Shown in pieces: positions 16,750 through 24,319 of a DNA stretch of 33,787 nt. Below the pieces are notes generated by a model. It saw nothing but the letters and a program-made list of their open reading frames with translations. It did no database searches and was not told the DNA's origin. The position numbers and the translations under genes were made by a program. Position 1 is the stretch's first letter, and each line of letters opens with the position of its first letter. The DNA comes from Chloroflexota bacterium. GTDB taxonomy: Bacteria > Chloroflexota > Ktedonobacteria > Ktedonobacterales > Ktedonobacteraceae. The stretch covers positions 1-33,787 of the forward strand of contig VBHI01000206.1 in assembly GCA_005881495.1 (NCBI GenBank), written 5' to 3'.

Positions 16750-17306
16750 GTTAATACTCCTTTTCTAAACATGATTGAAAAGATGATCGAAGGGAAGCAA
16801 AAATAGTGTAACGTATGTCGAAAGTGCCACGTGTGACTTGATGCAATCCTAAGAACCAATAACGAACGTTGATTTGATGGAGTACTTTCGGATCGCTGCG
16901 TAGTATATGGCTTGTTCCTTCCTCCTTCCACTTCTTAGCCATTATGAAGTCTATTGCTTCAACATCACTATCCGGTCACATCTTACCGCTTCGCTCTCAC
17001 AAGGCGGTCACAATTTGTATGCCGTCCTTCTAGCTGGTTCATGGTTCATCTTTGGCATCCGGTCCGCTTCACCCATGTAGTGGAAGCGGCACAATTGATG
17101 CGGCACATCGGGAAACACCACTGCTCCCGCTGCCCGCATCAAGAGCTGTCTATCTGAAACGATCCCGCTTACTAGAGCACACATGAGGTGTTCTCAGAAA
17201 GGGAAAGCCATCGGACTCGTCTCTTTGCTGCTGAGAACACCTCCGAAACGAGGGTTGTTCACGGGAAAGATCAACCCCTTCACCTCAGTGAACACGCTTC
17301 AAGAGG
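16750..17306. other. Non-coding region with two stem-loops between phasin-like and dehydrogenase genes
   Basis: A 557-base gap in a row of minus-strand genes; short frames here have no motif or ribosome binding site. GAGGTGTTCTCAG (17185-17197) and CTGAGAACACCTC (17231-17243) are a perfect 13-bp inverted repeat with a 33-base loop, and GGGTTG/CAACCC plus GTTCAC/GTGAAC pair just beyond (17250-17295). These probably end the phasin-like transcript. The dehydrogenase promoter should be in 16770-16900; TTACACT at ~16807-16814 (minus) is a possible -10. Confidence 0.4.
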
Positions 17307-17729
17307 TTATTTCTTTGCTCGCCCGCTTACAGCCAGATCTGACTGTGGCGTTGCTTTCCCAACGTCCTCCATTGCCTGCTCAAAGACCTTGAATCCCTGT
17401 CGTGTGGTCTGCTCAGCCGTCTCGAACGCCTGCTGATAGGTGGAGAGCGGAGCGCGGAACATTTCCAGGTAGCTTTCCATCCACTGACTCTCTCCCCATC
17501 CCGGTATCAGCTTCTGGAAGGCGCTTTGCTGCTTCTCCCACCCCTGCAGCAGAGCATGGGTCACCTCGATATAGCTCTGCATAACCTCCATAGCACTCGT
17601 CATTGTACTTTGGACAAATTTCATGTTGCCTTCTTGGACGGCAACGAAACTCTCCGTCAGAATCTGGGTGGTCTCACGAAAAGCATCCACCAGATGTTCT
17701 GTAGGCTCTGTGATCTTTTTCTCTGCCAT
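17307..17729 (-). CDS. Phasin-like helical protein (probable PHA granule-associated)
   Basis: A 140-aa, almost wholly alpha-helical protein without Cys. The start at 17729 is fixed by AAGGAG seven bases upstream; the frame is open to 17801. It reads as amphipathic helices: LVDAFRETTQILTESFVAVQ, STMTSAMEVMQSYIEVTH, a Trp-containing middle (LLQGWEKQQSAFQKLIPGWG) and FRAPLSTYQQAFETAEQTTR near the end, ending in basic GRAKK. Length and pattern fit phasins, which coat polyhydroxyalkanoate granules; the call rests on pattern, not a strict motif. It is divergent from the thiolase gene and may share a control region with it. Confidence 0.5.
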   Translation of the reverse strand: MAEKKITEPTEHLVDAFRETTQILTESFVAVQEGNMKFVQSTMTSAMEVMQSYIEVTHALLQGWEKQQSAFQKLIPGWGESQWMESYLEMFRAPLSTYQQAFETAEQTTRQGFKVFEQAMEDVGKATPQSDLAVSGRAKK

Positions 17730-18118
17730 AATCTTACTCCTTTTTATCTTAACAAACAACATTCCTAATATCGAATAGGCCCTTGCTTCTATGAGCCCCA
17801 TCCATTCCTCAAAGACGGGAGGCTCCTCCTAGGGGTCAATACCAGTGTAGCGGATCGGTCTCACACGGTCATCACGTGCAGGTGCCTGGGCAGCACAAAC
17901 CTGTCACAATCTTCACACGGCATAAGCGCCATTGTGACGGTCCTGTAAGAGTAAGGTGCCCAACCGTGATAGCTTTGTGATCTGAGCCTTTTATATTTCT
18001 AAACAGTGAGTTGTCTTCATTACCTGGTGGCTCTTTCTTCCAGGTTGTTGGTATCGTTGCAAATGTTGTATAGTAGGTTCGTTACCCATCGTTTCACGAC
18101 TAGTTCAAGGAGAACACT
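17730..18118. promoter_or_regulatory. Divergent control region of the phasin-like and thiolase genes
   Basis: A 389-base gap. GTCACAAT (17903-17910) and ATTGTGAC (17931-17938) form an 8-bp inverted repeat with a 20-base spacer. From 17930 to the thiolase start the sequence is a diverged copy of 31671-31864 upstream of paaK, sharing blocks such as CATTGTGACGG, CGTGATAGC, TTGTGATCTGA and GTTACCCAT. Conservation of these blocks in two copies suggests binding sites. Confidence 0.5.
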
Positions 18119-18160
18119 ATGCCAGAGGTGTATATTATTGACGGGGCAAGAACCCCGGTC
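17930..18160 (+). repeat. Direct repeat copy A: thiolase control region and first codons
   Basis: Pairs with 31671-31910. Around the start codon I count 14 differences in 78 bases (82% identity); upstream blocks align with a few small indels. Start-to-block distances are 189 and 194 bases. See the paaK locus. Confidence 0.75.
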
Positions 18161-19303
18161 GGGACCTTACAAGGTTCCCTTTCCGATGTTAGCGCTATTG
18201 AGCTGGGCGTCATTGCCGCTCAAGGCGCTATCCAGCGCAGCGCCGTGGACCCGCAACTGATCGATTTCGTCGTCCTTGGCAATGTCATTCAGTCAAGTAA
18301 AGATGCCATTTATTTACCGCGACATGTCGCGCTCAAGGCCGGCGTACCCGTCGATATTCCAGCCCTGGGGGTCAACCGCTTGTGTGGTTCCGGCTTGCAA
18401 GCGATTGTGAGCGCGGCACAGGCGCTCAAGCTGGGGGAAGGACAGATTGCCCTGGCTGGCGGGAGCGAGAACATGACGCAGTCCCCCCATGTGCTGCGGG
18501 GCGCTCGCTCCGGCTATAAATTCGGCCAAGCCCCCCAGCTCGAGGATAGCTTGTGGGAGGCGCTCATTGACACCTACACCGGCTGCGGCATGGCGATTAC
18601 GGCTGAGAATCTGGCGGAGAAGTACGCGTTGAGCCGCGAAGTGGTCGACGCCTATGCCCTCCGCAGCCAGCAAGCCGCGCGCCGGGCACAACAAGCGGGA
18701 TGGTTGGCCGAAGAGATCGTGCCGGTCACGATCAAGGACCGCAAGGGCAACCCGGTCGAGTTTCAGCAGGATGAGGGGATCCGCGACACCTCGATGGAGT
18801 CCTTAGCCAGGCTCCCGGCGCGGTTCCGCAAGGGCGGGGTCGTGACGCCGGGGAATGCCAGTGGCATCAATGACGCGGGCGCGTGTGTCATTCTCGCCAC
18901 CGCCGAGGCCGTGCAGCAACATCACTTGAGGCCCCTGGCCCGACTCGTTTCCTGGGGGGTGGCCGGGGTCCCGCCGGAGATCATGGGCATTGGACCGGCC
19001 CCGGCTATCCGCCAGGCGCTCAAACGGGCCGATCTGACCGTAGAGGAGATGGACCGGGTGGAGGTCAACGAGGCCTTCTCTTCGCAGTACCTGGCGGTGG
19101 AGAAGGAATTGGGCTTGAACCGCGACAAGACGAACGTGAATGGGGGCGGGATTTCGATCGGCCATCCCCTGGCGGCCAGTGGTGCGCGACTGACCATTAC
19201 GCTGATGTATGAGCTGCGGCGCCAGCAGCTGAAGTACGGCGTTGCCTCGCTGTGCATCGGTGGCGGACAGGGCATTGCTGCGGTCCTCGAGAATGTCGCT
19301 TAA
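18119..19303 (+). CDS. Thiolase (acetyl-CoA C-acyltransferase/acetyltransferase)
   Basis: A 394-aa thiolase of normal length with all catalytic residues: nucleophile Cys89 in NRLCGSGLQA, NEAF at 317-320, His349 in [10 protein letters not shown] and Cys379 in CIGGGQG. It condenses two acetyl-CoA (first step of PHA or acetoacetate synthesis) or cleaves 3-ketoacyl-CoA; the sequence does not decide between biosynthetic and PaaJ/FadA-like roles. AAGGAG precedes the ATG. After the stop, CTGAGGAGGG looks like a ribosome binding site with no gene behind it, as if a downstream partner had been lost. Its control region and 3' end are duplicated around paaK at 31.7-33.5 kb. Confidence 0.93.
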   Translation: MPEVYIIDGARTPVGTLQGSLSDVSAIELGVIAAQGAIQRSAVDPQLIDFVVLGNVIQSSKDAIYLPRHVALKAGVPVDIPALGVNRLCGSGLQAIVSAAQALKLGEGQIALAGGSENMTQSPHVLRGARSGYKFGQAPQLEDSLWEALIDTYTGCGMAITAENLAEKYALSREVVDAYALRSQQAARRAQQAGWLAEEIVPVTIKDRKGNPVEFQQDEGIRDTSMESLARLPARFRKGGVVTPGNASGINDAGACVILATAEAVQQHHLRPLARLVSWGVAGVPPEIMGIGPAPAIRQALKRADLTVEEMDRVEVNEAFSSQYLAVEKELGLNRDKTNVNGGGISIGHPLAASGARLTITLMYELRRQQLKYGVASLCIGGGQGIAAVLENVA

Positions 19304-19320
19304 GCTGAGGAGGGTAGCGT
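19113..19320 (+). repeat. Direct repeat copy A: thiolase 3' end
   Basis: Pairs with 33323-33530 at a constant offset of 14,210 with no indels. I count 6 differences in 208 bases (97% identity). The match begins abruptly at GCTTGAACCGCG and ends ~17 bases after the stop codon. Confidence 0.95.
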
Positions 19321-19497
19321 ATCCTTTGCTAAGGGGTGAAATTTTCAGCGAGCGGGGGGTTTTGCCCATGGCATCCTGCACCAGTGGGCATTGGTTCGTT
19401 GCACTTGTAGATAGATAGCGACCTCAATGTAGAATGGCTCATGGTATAGGGGTATTCTCCTCCGCCATGATACAGTTGCCTGGTGGATGTCAGCATA

Positions 19498-19539
19498 GCG
19501 GAACGCGCTTTCTGTACGCTTACAGGGAGCGCGTTCCGC
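19498..19539. terminator. Strong bidirectional hairpin between thiolase and tnpB
   Basis: GCGGAACGCGCT (19498-19509) and AGCGCGTTCCGC (19528-19539) form a perfect 12-bp stem; CTGT/ACAG (19512-19515, 19522-19525) extends it inside. It lies between the convergent thiolase and tnpB genes. No T-run on either side. Confidence 0.5.
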
Positions 19540-19559
19540 ATATAGGGCGGACGGGACTC

Positions 19560-19720
19560 ATCCCTGAAACCTCCCCGGCCTAAAGGCACGGAGGTTCTTG
19601 TTCATCGTCCAACGCTTCCAACCGACCTCTCCGGTAGAGAGAGATTGGCTCTTGTCGGAGACTCCCAAGACTTTTTGGCCGACGCGCTCTGGCTCCGGAG
19701 ATGCCGAAGCTTCGAGGCAA
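19560..19720 (-). ncRNA. Probable omega (right-end) RNA of the tnpB element
   Basis: In tnpB elements the guide RNA overlaps the 3' end of the gene and ends at the element's right boundary. Here AACCTCC (19568-19574) pairs with GGAGGTT (19590-19596), with GCC/GGC and a TAAA loop inside; the tnpB stop codon (19580-19582) lies in this hairpin. A further stem-rich stretch with CCGGTAGAGAG lies at ~19626-19645. The sequence after the hairpin on the minus strand, from about 19560 downward, would be the guide. The 5' end is a guess. Confidence 0.45.
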
Positions 19721-21199
19721 GGACTGCCCCTCTTTCGCACGTTGTTGTACATGCTCCATTGCGGCCACCAGGCGCGGTTCCGCACCTTCCCACTCTTTCA
19801 GGGCAATGGAGGGAATAGTTTCTGCTGCTTGCAGATGGGCCAGCAAAAAGGCCGAGTACAGGTCACGCTGCACCGGGCCAATGCCGCAAGCACAGTGATG
19901 CCAGCGCTCGGAGAGCGGCTTTTTCACGTAGCGCTTGCAGCCATGGCAGTACTGCGACAGTTTGGTTGTCCGTGTGGGAACTTCATGCAGGGTGCCGCCG
20001 GTCCTTGCAACCGTGCGTTTCAGCCTGTCTACAAACATCCCTGGGGCGTGCAGTCCCACACTTTTCCCATACTGCTTTTGCCACGCTTTGTACGAGACTT
20101 TTTCGAGGTGAATGGTGTTGCCCTCACGCACGATCTCGTTGGCGAGCCGACCATGCAGACTTTGGCGATGGGCAGCCAACTTGCGTTCTTGATGAGCGAG
20201 ACGGCGTCGGGTGGCCAGGTACCCTCGACTGTCTTTCCACATGAGGCGCTGATGGCCATGCTTCTTGATACGTCCTTGCGTATCGTAGTTGGCTGGATTG
20301 GTGGCCCGACGCTGTCGATCGAGCTTGCGCGCTAAGCGGCGCCTGGTGCGTGCATCGGCTCGCAGTTCTTCGCCCAAGGGGACCAACCGGGCAGGACCCT
20401 GCCGTGGCACGCTAGCAAGGCTCGCCGGACCCAGATCCAGCCCGATCACGTCCGTCCCTCCCGCGTTCCTGGGTTTCTGATAGGGCTTGCCTTCTAAGAC
20501 CAATTGTACCGCATAACGAAAACCCTGGCTATCGGCCCCTTTGGCTTGCGGACTGGAGGCCTTGCGTCGGATGAGCCGTGCATACTTGATGCGATGCTCC
20601 AGGCCGTATTTTACGACGGGGTCGTTCCAGTCAATGATGGCTGGGAGGCGGTCATCGCCCCACACCAGACAGCCGGCGTTGCCTTCTTGGGGAGCTTGCA
20701 GGACAAAGCGCAGCCCGGTATCATTGCGCTTGTTCTCCACACTATCCAAGCCGCGCCCTGTACTTTTGAAGCGCACCTTCTTGGCTTGCCCCACGCACAC
20801 GCGATTGACAGCGTGATAGGCGCGGCTGGCCAGTGTTTGGGCCAGCACCGAGTCGATGTGATCGGCGATCCAGCGGCAATTGGCCTCTTTGGCGAAGTCA
20901 TGCAGGGCAAACTCCGAGAACCCGGAGGTCTTGCGCAGTTGAGAGAAGGCGGCGTGACGCTCGTGTTTGCGCGAGCGTGGGATAGCACTGGCGGCTTGCC
21001 AGGCCGGGTCGGTCCGCATGCGACGTAAACGCTTGGTGGCTTCCCCAAGCAACGCATTGTAGAGGCAGCGGGCGGCTTCCAAATGGGCACGCAGGCGTTT
21101 GGCCTGCCCGGCATCGACAGCTAAGGGCAGTTCCAGCAGAAAGGTCGTCGTCTGGCTCTTTTTCACCTCGCGTCTCGTCCTTTGAATGTTTGTTCGCAT
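19580..21199 (-). CDS. tnpB: RNA-guided nuclease TnpB (IS605 OrfB family)
   Basis: 539 aa from the ATG at 21199 (MRTNIQRTRREVKK); the frame is open to 21274 but that start touches the end hairpin. The N-terminal helical domain is followed by the split RuvC nuclease with every acidic residue present: VIGLDLGPASLA (Asp, RuvC I), TIHLEKVSYKAW (Glu, RuvC II) and GPVQRDLYSAFLLAH (Asp, RuvC III). Between II and III the zinc ribbon has CHGC and CAC-type cysteine pairs (YCHGCKRYVKK, RWHHCACG). The protein therefore looks nuclease-competent. TnpB proteins use an omega RNA from the element end to cut DNA next to a short motif. The C-terminal tail of ~90 residues is Arg-rich and partly overlaps the omega RNA region. 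Confidence 0.88.
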   Translation of the reverse strand: MRTNIQRTRREVKKSQTTTFLLELPLAVDAGQAKRLRAHLEAARCLYNALLGEATKRLRRMRTDPAWQAASAIPRSRKHERHAAFSQLRKTSGFSEFALHDFAKEANCRWIADHIDSVLAQTLASRAYHAVNRVCVGQAKKVRFKSTGRGLDSVENKRNDTGLRFVLQAPQEGNAGCLVWGDDRLPAIIDWNDPVVKYGLEHRIKYARLIRRKASSPQAKGADSQGFRYAVQLVLEGKPYQKPRNAGGTDVIGLDLGPASLASVPRQGPARLVPLGEELRADARTRRRLARKLDRQRRATNPANYDTQGRIKKHGHQRLMWKDSRGYLATRRRLAHQERKLAAHRQSLHGRLANEIVREGNTIHLEKVSYKAWQKQYGKSVGLHAPGMFVDRLKRTVARTGGTLHEVPTRTTKLSQYCHGCKRYVKKPLSERWHHCACGIGPVQRDLYSAFLLAHLQAAETIPSIALKEWEGAEPRLVAAMEHVQQRAKEGQSLPRSFGISGARARRPKSLGSLRQEPISLYRRGRLEALDDEQEPPCL

Positions 21200-21344
21200 T
21201 CTAGCAGAGGGGGCTTGTTCTGTCAATCCCGCGTATTCCCCCACCGCACAAACCTCCAGATAAGGAAGAGCCATTCATCCCCCGCATAAATTTATGACGG
21301 GGGCTGTCTGGCTCGTTTGCAGTAAGGAGTTGTCTTACCCCTTC

Positions 21345-21644
21345 CTACACGGTATCGGCAAAGGCAACGATAATGTTGTCCGGAGCGACGTTATTTTGCG
21401 TATCCGCTGTTACTGCCTGTCCTTCAGGTGAATTCATCAGCCCAGCCTTTCTCTCCTCCTTGTCGTTGAAGTAGAGCGTAACCATAAGGTAATACGGAGC
21501 ACTTTTGCCGGTGAAGCGATGCACCTCCATCTTCACCAGGCCAGGTATCTTCTGTACGAGAGGAAGATGCACCTCGAAAAGGTGCTTATCGAATTTCTCC
21601 CGGTCAGGAGGCTCTTTGTAGAATGCAATCATAGTTGCGGCCAT
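21345..21644 (-). CDS. EthD-domain family protein
   Basis: A 99-aa protein of the small ferredoxin-like-fold EthD family: MIAFYKEPPDREKFDKHLFE, HLPLVQKIPGLVKMEVHRF and YYLMVTLYFND are typical, including the HLPL-type motif. GAGGAG lies nine bases before the ATG. It lies 95 bases downstream of the aldehyde dehydrogenase on the same strand, so probably shares its TetR-controlled promoter. EthD proteins are dimeric alpha/beta barrels whose roles vary; association with aromatic catabolism is inferred from context. Confidence 0.8.
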   Translation of the reverse strand: MAATMIAFYKEPPDREKFDKHLFEVHLPLVQKIPGLVKMEVHRFTGKSAPYYLMVTLYFNDKEERKAGLMNSPEGQAVTADTQNNVAPDNIIVAFADTV

Positions 21645-21739
21645 TGTTTCATTCTCCTCTGAAAAAGTCCTTTTTCATACTGGGTGGTGTACCCCCTACG
21701 TGACTGTCTCCTTTGTAATTCGGAAGTTGTCCAGGTTTC

Positions 21740-23233
21740 TTAGCGCAGGTTGATCCACGCAGTCTTTGTCTGAGTATAGGTATCCAGCGCGGCATGGCCC
21801 ATCTCTCGACCATAGCCACTCTGCTTGTAACCACCAAAAGGCGCAGCCGCGTCAAACTGGTTATAGGTGTTGACCCAGACCACGCCCGCTTTGAGGGCTG
21901 CCACCATTTTATGGACCTTTTTCACATCATTAGTCCACACGGCCGCCGCCAGCCCATAGGTCGATTGGTTGGCGCGAGTTGCGACTTCCTCGACCTCCTC
22001 AAACGGCATCACCACCACTACTGGACCAAAGATCTCTTCACGAGCGATGGTCATCTCGTCGGCGACATGATCGAATACAGTAGGTCGAACGAAGTAGCCT
22101 TGCGCCAGATCACCGTTGGCTCTTTCGCCACCTGTAGTCGGACTTGCTCCTTCACGTTTCCCTATGTCAATGTAGTTCATCACACGTTCAAGTTGTTCCT
22201 GTGAGATGAGTGGTCCAATATCGGTAGCCGGATCGATCCCCGGTCCAAGACTCATCTTGCGTGCAAGATCGGTCAGCCCACCCAGCACCTGATCATACAT
22301 CGATGCATGGACAAAGAGGCGGCTGCCAGCAGTACACACCTGGCCCTGGTTGAAAAAGATGGCATTCATCGCGCCACGAACTGCGAACTTGAGGTCGGCA
22401 TCGGGAAAAATGATGTTCGGTGACTTGCCACCCAGTTCCAGTGTCAGCTTCTTTAAATTGTCTGCACTGGCACGCACAATCCTCTTACCCACCTCAGTTG
22501 AACCGGTAAAGGCAATCTTATCCACGCCGGGGTGTGCTGCCAGCGCTGCACCTGCGGTTTCACCGAAACCTGGAACAATGTTCACGACACCCTCAGGGAA
22601 ACCTGCCTCGCAGATCAGTTCACCTAGACGTAATGCTGTCAGTGGGGTTTGTTCCGCGGGCTTGAGGATGACCGTGTTCCCACAGGCCAGGGCGGGAGCC
22701 AATTTCCAGGCAGCCATCTGCAGCGGAAAGTTCCAGGGAATGATCTGACCCACGACCCCCACAGGTTCGCGAAGCGTGTAGGTGAACATATTCGGGATGG
22801 AGACTGGAATTGTCTCACCTTCCAGTTTAGTTGCCCAGCCTGCGAAATAGCGGAAGTGGTCAGCGGTCAGTGGCACATCGACCGCCCGGGAATATTTTAT
22901 CGGCTTGCCATTGTCCAACGTCTCGAGCTCAGCAAGTTCCTCAGCATGCTGTTCTATCAGATCGGCAACCTTCCAGAGCAACCGTCCACGCTGTGACGGA
23001 GTGAGCCTGGACCATGGCCCATGCTCAAATGCCCCGCGGGCAGCCGCGACCGCCCGGTCGATATCTGCGGCATCACCTTCTGCGACCTTCGCCAGCACCT
23101 GGCCAGTTGAGGGGTTGATGGTATCGAATGTCCTGCCGCTAGCTGCTTCGACCCACTCCCCTCCGATGAGCATCTTGATGGTCTGCTGTCCCAAGAAGGT
23201 ACTCAATGTTGTTTCTGTTGCGTTGTCCGTCAC
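21740..23233 (-). CDS. NAD(P)-dependent aldehyde dehydrogenase (likely phenylacetaldehyde)
   Basis: 497 aa from a GTG at 23233, chosen because AGGAG lies seven bases upstream; the GTG at 23251 lacks a site. Features: [25 protein letters not shown] (cofactor), general base Glu266 in LELGGKSP, catalytic Cys300 in GQVCTAGSR, and EEIFGPV. The class is the aldehyde dehydrogenase family of ~500-residue tetrameric enzymes. Substrate: its operator is shared with paaA, so oxidation of phenylacetaldehyde to phenylacetate (FeaB/StyD role) is the best inference; betaine-aldehyde or other aliphatic substrates remain possible. It is divergent from the TetR gene. Confidence 0.9.
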   Translation of the reverse strand: MTDNATETTLSTFLGQQTIKMLIGGEWVEAASGRTFDTINPSTGQVLAKVAEGDAADIDRAVAAARGAFEHGPWSRLTPSQRGRLLWKVADLIEQHAEELAELETLDNGKPIKYSRAVDVPLTADHFRYFAGWATKLEGETIPVSIPNMFTYTLREPVGVVGQIIPWNFPLQMAAWKLAPALACGNTVILKPAEQTPLTALRLGELICEAGFPEGVVNIVPGFGETAGAALAAHPGVDKIAFTGSTEVGKRIVRASADNLKKLTLELGGKSPNIIFPDADLKFAVRGAMNAIFFNQGQVCTAGSRLFVHASMYDQVLGGLTDLARKMSLGPGIDPATDIGPLISQEQLERVMNYIDIGKREGASPTTGGERANGDLAQGYFVRPTVFDHVADEMTIAREEIFGPVVVVMPFEEVEEVATRANQSTYGLAAAVWTNDVKKVHKMVAALKAGVVWVNTYNQFDAAAPFGGYKQSGYGREMGHAALDTYTQTKTAWINLR

Positions 23234-23260
23234 CTTTGATCTCCTGCTCACTAAAACTAA

Positions 23261-23276
23261 TTTACCGAACGGTAAA
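23261..23276. promoter_or_regulatory. TetR operator 1 (aldehyde dehydrogenase promoter)
   Basis: The palindrome TTTACCGAACGGTAAA has 7-bp perfect arms and an AA centre. It lies just downstream of a minus-strand promoter with TTGACT at 23307-23302 and TACTAT at 23283-23278 (18-base spacing), and 28 bases before the GTG start. It is the best copy of a four-site set. Confidence 0.8.
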
Positions 23277-23322
23277 AATAGTACAAGATAAAAAGCCCAA
23301 AAGTCAAGACCTTTTCATAATT

Positions 23323-23340
23323 TTTTACCATGTGATAAAA
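23323..23340. promoter_or_regulatory. TetR operator 2 (tetR promoter)
   Basis: TTTTACC-ATGT-GATAAAA: the same TTTACC-N4-GGTAAA geometry with one mismatch. It lies ~65 bases before the tetR ATG and overlaps a possible -10 (TAAAAT), fitting autorepression. Confidence 0.6.
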
Positions 23341-23404
23341 TAAGGAAAATCTGATCTATTTGCTTCGGCCATGAAAAATGAACGAAGAGTGAAAAAGAGG
23401 ACAG

Positions 23405-24049
23405 ATGAAGCAGAATCTAGAAAAAAATCAAGCGTACAGGAAAAAAGAGGGAAGATCAGGCGAAGGGAAGCGCGCACGATTGACGCAAAAAGCCATCGTA
23501 GCGGTGGCTGCTGAACTTTTCGCGCGCAATGGTTTTGGTGCCACGAGCCTGGATGACATTGCCGAGGTGCTCGGCGTGACCAAACCGGCACTCTATTATC
23601 ACGTCAAAAACAAAGAGGAGATCTTGCGCCTTATCTGCCTGCTCATATTGAGCATCGCTGAAGAGCCACTGCAACGTATCGTCGAGTCTGATCTCCCCCC
23701 TGCCGAGAAGTTACGGCGTGCTATAGAGCACCATATAGCTATCGCAGCAAATAGATCACCCGCTCTCACGGTCTTTTATCGCGAACAACAGCATCTCACT
23801 GGTCCATTCGCGAAAGAAATTATCCTTCGTCAGAAAGATTACGAACATTACTTCGAGCAAATCCTTGAGGAAGGTCAGGCGACTGGCGCTTTTAGAACCG
23901 TTGATTCCAAGATCATCACCTTTGGGCTGTTAGGAATGTGTCATTGGCTTTCTATGTGGTATAAGCCCTCCGGTCGTTATACTCCTCAGCAAATCGCAGA
24001 GATATTTGCAGATACGGTTGAGCGTGGCCTTATTCCTTCTCCCTGCTAA
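23405..24049 (+). CDS. TetR/AcrR-family repressor of the phenylacetate genes
   Basis: A 214-aa regulator. A basic N-terminal tail precedes the HTH at ~residues 27-72: QKAIVAVAAELFARNGFGA, TSLDDIAEVLGVTKPALYYHV, with KNKEEIL starting helix 4. The ligand domain (~75-214) contains FYREQQHLTGPFAKEI and FGLLGMCHWLSMWYKPSGRY, a layout seen in acyl-CoA-responsive TetR proteins. Position and operator set (two sites in its own divergent promoter region, two before paaA) indicate local control; phenylacetyl-CoA as inducer is inference. A 9-bp stem-loop terminator follows at 24065. Confidence 0.85.
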   Translation: MKQNLEKNQAYRKKEGRSGEGKRARLTQKAIVAVAAELFARNGFGATSLDDIAEVLGVTKPALYYHVKNKEEILRLICLLILSIAEEPLQRIVESDLPPAEKLRRAIEHHIAIAANRSPALTVFYREQQHLTGPFAKEIILRQKDYEHYFEQILEEGQATGAFRTVDSKIITFGLLGMCHWLSMWYKPSGRYTPQQIAEIFADTVERGLIPSPC

Positions 24050-24064
24050 TTCACGACAAAACGG

Positions 24065-24092
24065 ATCGCAAGCCCTCAATTGAGCTTGCGAT
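24065..24092 (+). terminator. Stem-loop after tetR
   Basis: ATCGCAAGC (24065-24073) pairs with GCTTGCGAT (24084-24092); the loop CCTCAATTGA is itself partly palindromic. It starts 15 bases after the stop codon and separates tetR from paaA. No U-run. Confidence 0.5.
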
Positions 24093-24185
24093 GTTCCCTC
24101 GCTGACTCACTCCTCGCTAGTGAGGGCATCAAGGCTCCACAACGCTATTCTCTGGTAGGCCATACTAGCCTAATAGCCCAAATAT

Positions 24186-24201
24186 TTTACTCATTGGTAA
24201 A
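24186..24201. promoter_or_regulatory. TetR operator 3 (upstream of paaA -35)
   Basis: TTTACT-CATT-GGTAAA: one mismatch from the TTTACC-N4-GGTAAA pattern. It lies 19 bases before the paaA -35 box. Confidence 0.65.
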
Positions 24202-24219
24202 AGTTTATGTCAACAACTC

Positions 24220-24267
24220 TTGACTTTTGACGATTTTTGTTTCACAATGTTTTTACCAGGCATTAAA
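24220..24267 (+). promoter_or_regulatory. paaA promoter with TetR operator 4
   Basis: TTGACT (24220-24225) and CACAAT (24243-24248) are spaced by 17 bases. TTTACC-AGGC-ATTAAA at 24252-24267 is a weaker operator (two mismatches) over the expected transcription start. The distance from TTGACT to TTTACC is 32 bases here and 31 at the aldehyde dehydrogenase promoter, and both continue TTGACTTTTG, so the two promoters share one architecture. Confidence 0.6.
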
Positions 24268-24319
24268 TTAATTGTCCTGGATGCTCCTCGGTACCCTACG
24301 ATCAGAAACGAGGTTTTCA

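Larger units (their letters stand above)
19555..21305 (-). mobile_element. IS200/IS605-family (IS1341-type) element with tnpB only
   Basis: About 1.75 kb. The probable left end is the hairpin CCCCCG (21279-21284)/CGGGGG (21298-21303) around the palindrome CATAAATTTATG (21285-21296), with one bulged A. The probable right end is the hairpin at 19568-19596. No Y1 transposase (tnpA) lies inside, so it would depend on one elsewhere. It sits between the thiolase and the aldehyde dehydrogenase operon, interrupting no recognised gene. Boundaries are approximate. Confidence 0.6.

Noticed and set aside
16751..16942. 63-codon minus frame upstream of the acyl-CoA dehydrogenase
   Set aside because: It runs through the expected promoter and ribosome binding site of the dehydrogenase and shows no motif.
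19598..20335. 245-codon plus-strand frame opposite tnpB
   Set aside because: Antisense shadow; the minus frame has complete RuvC and zinc motifs.
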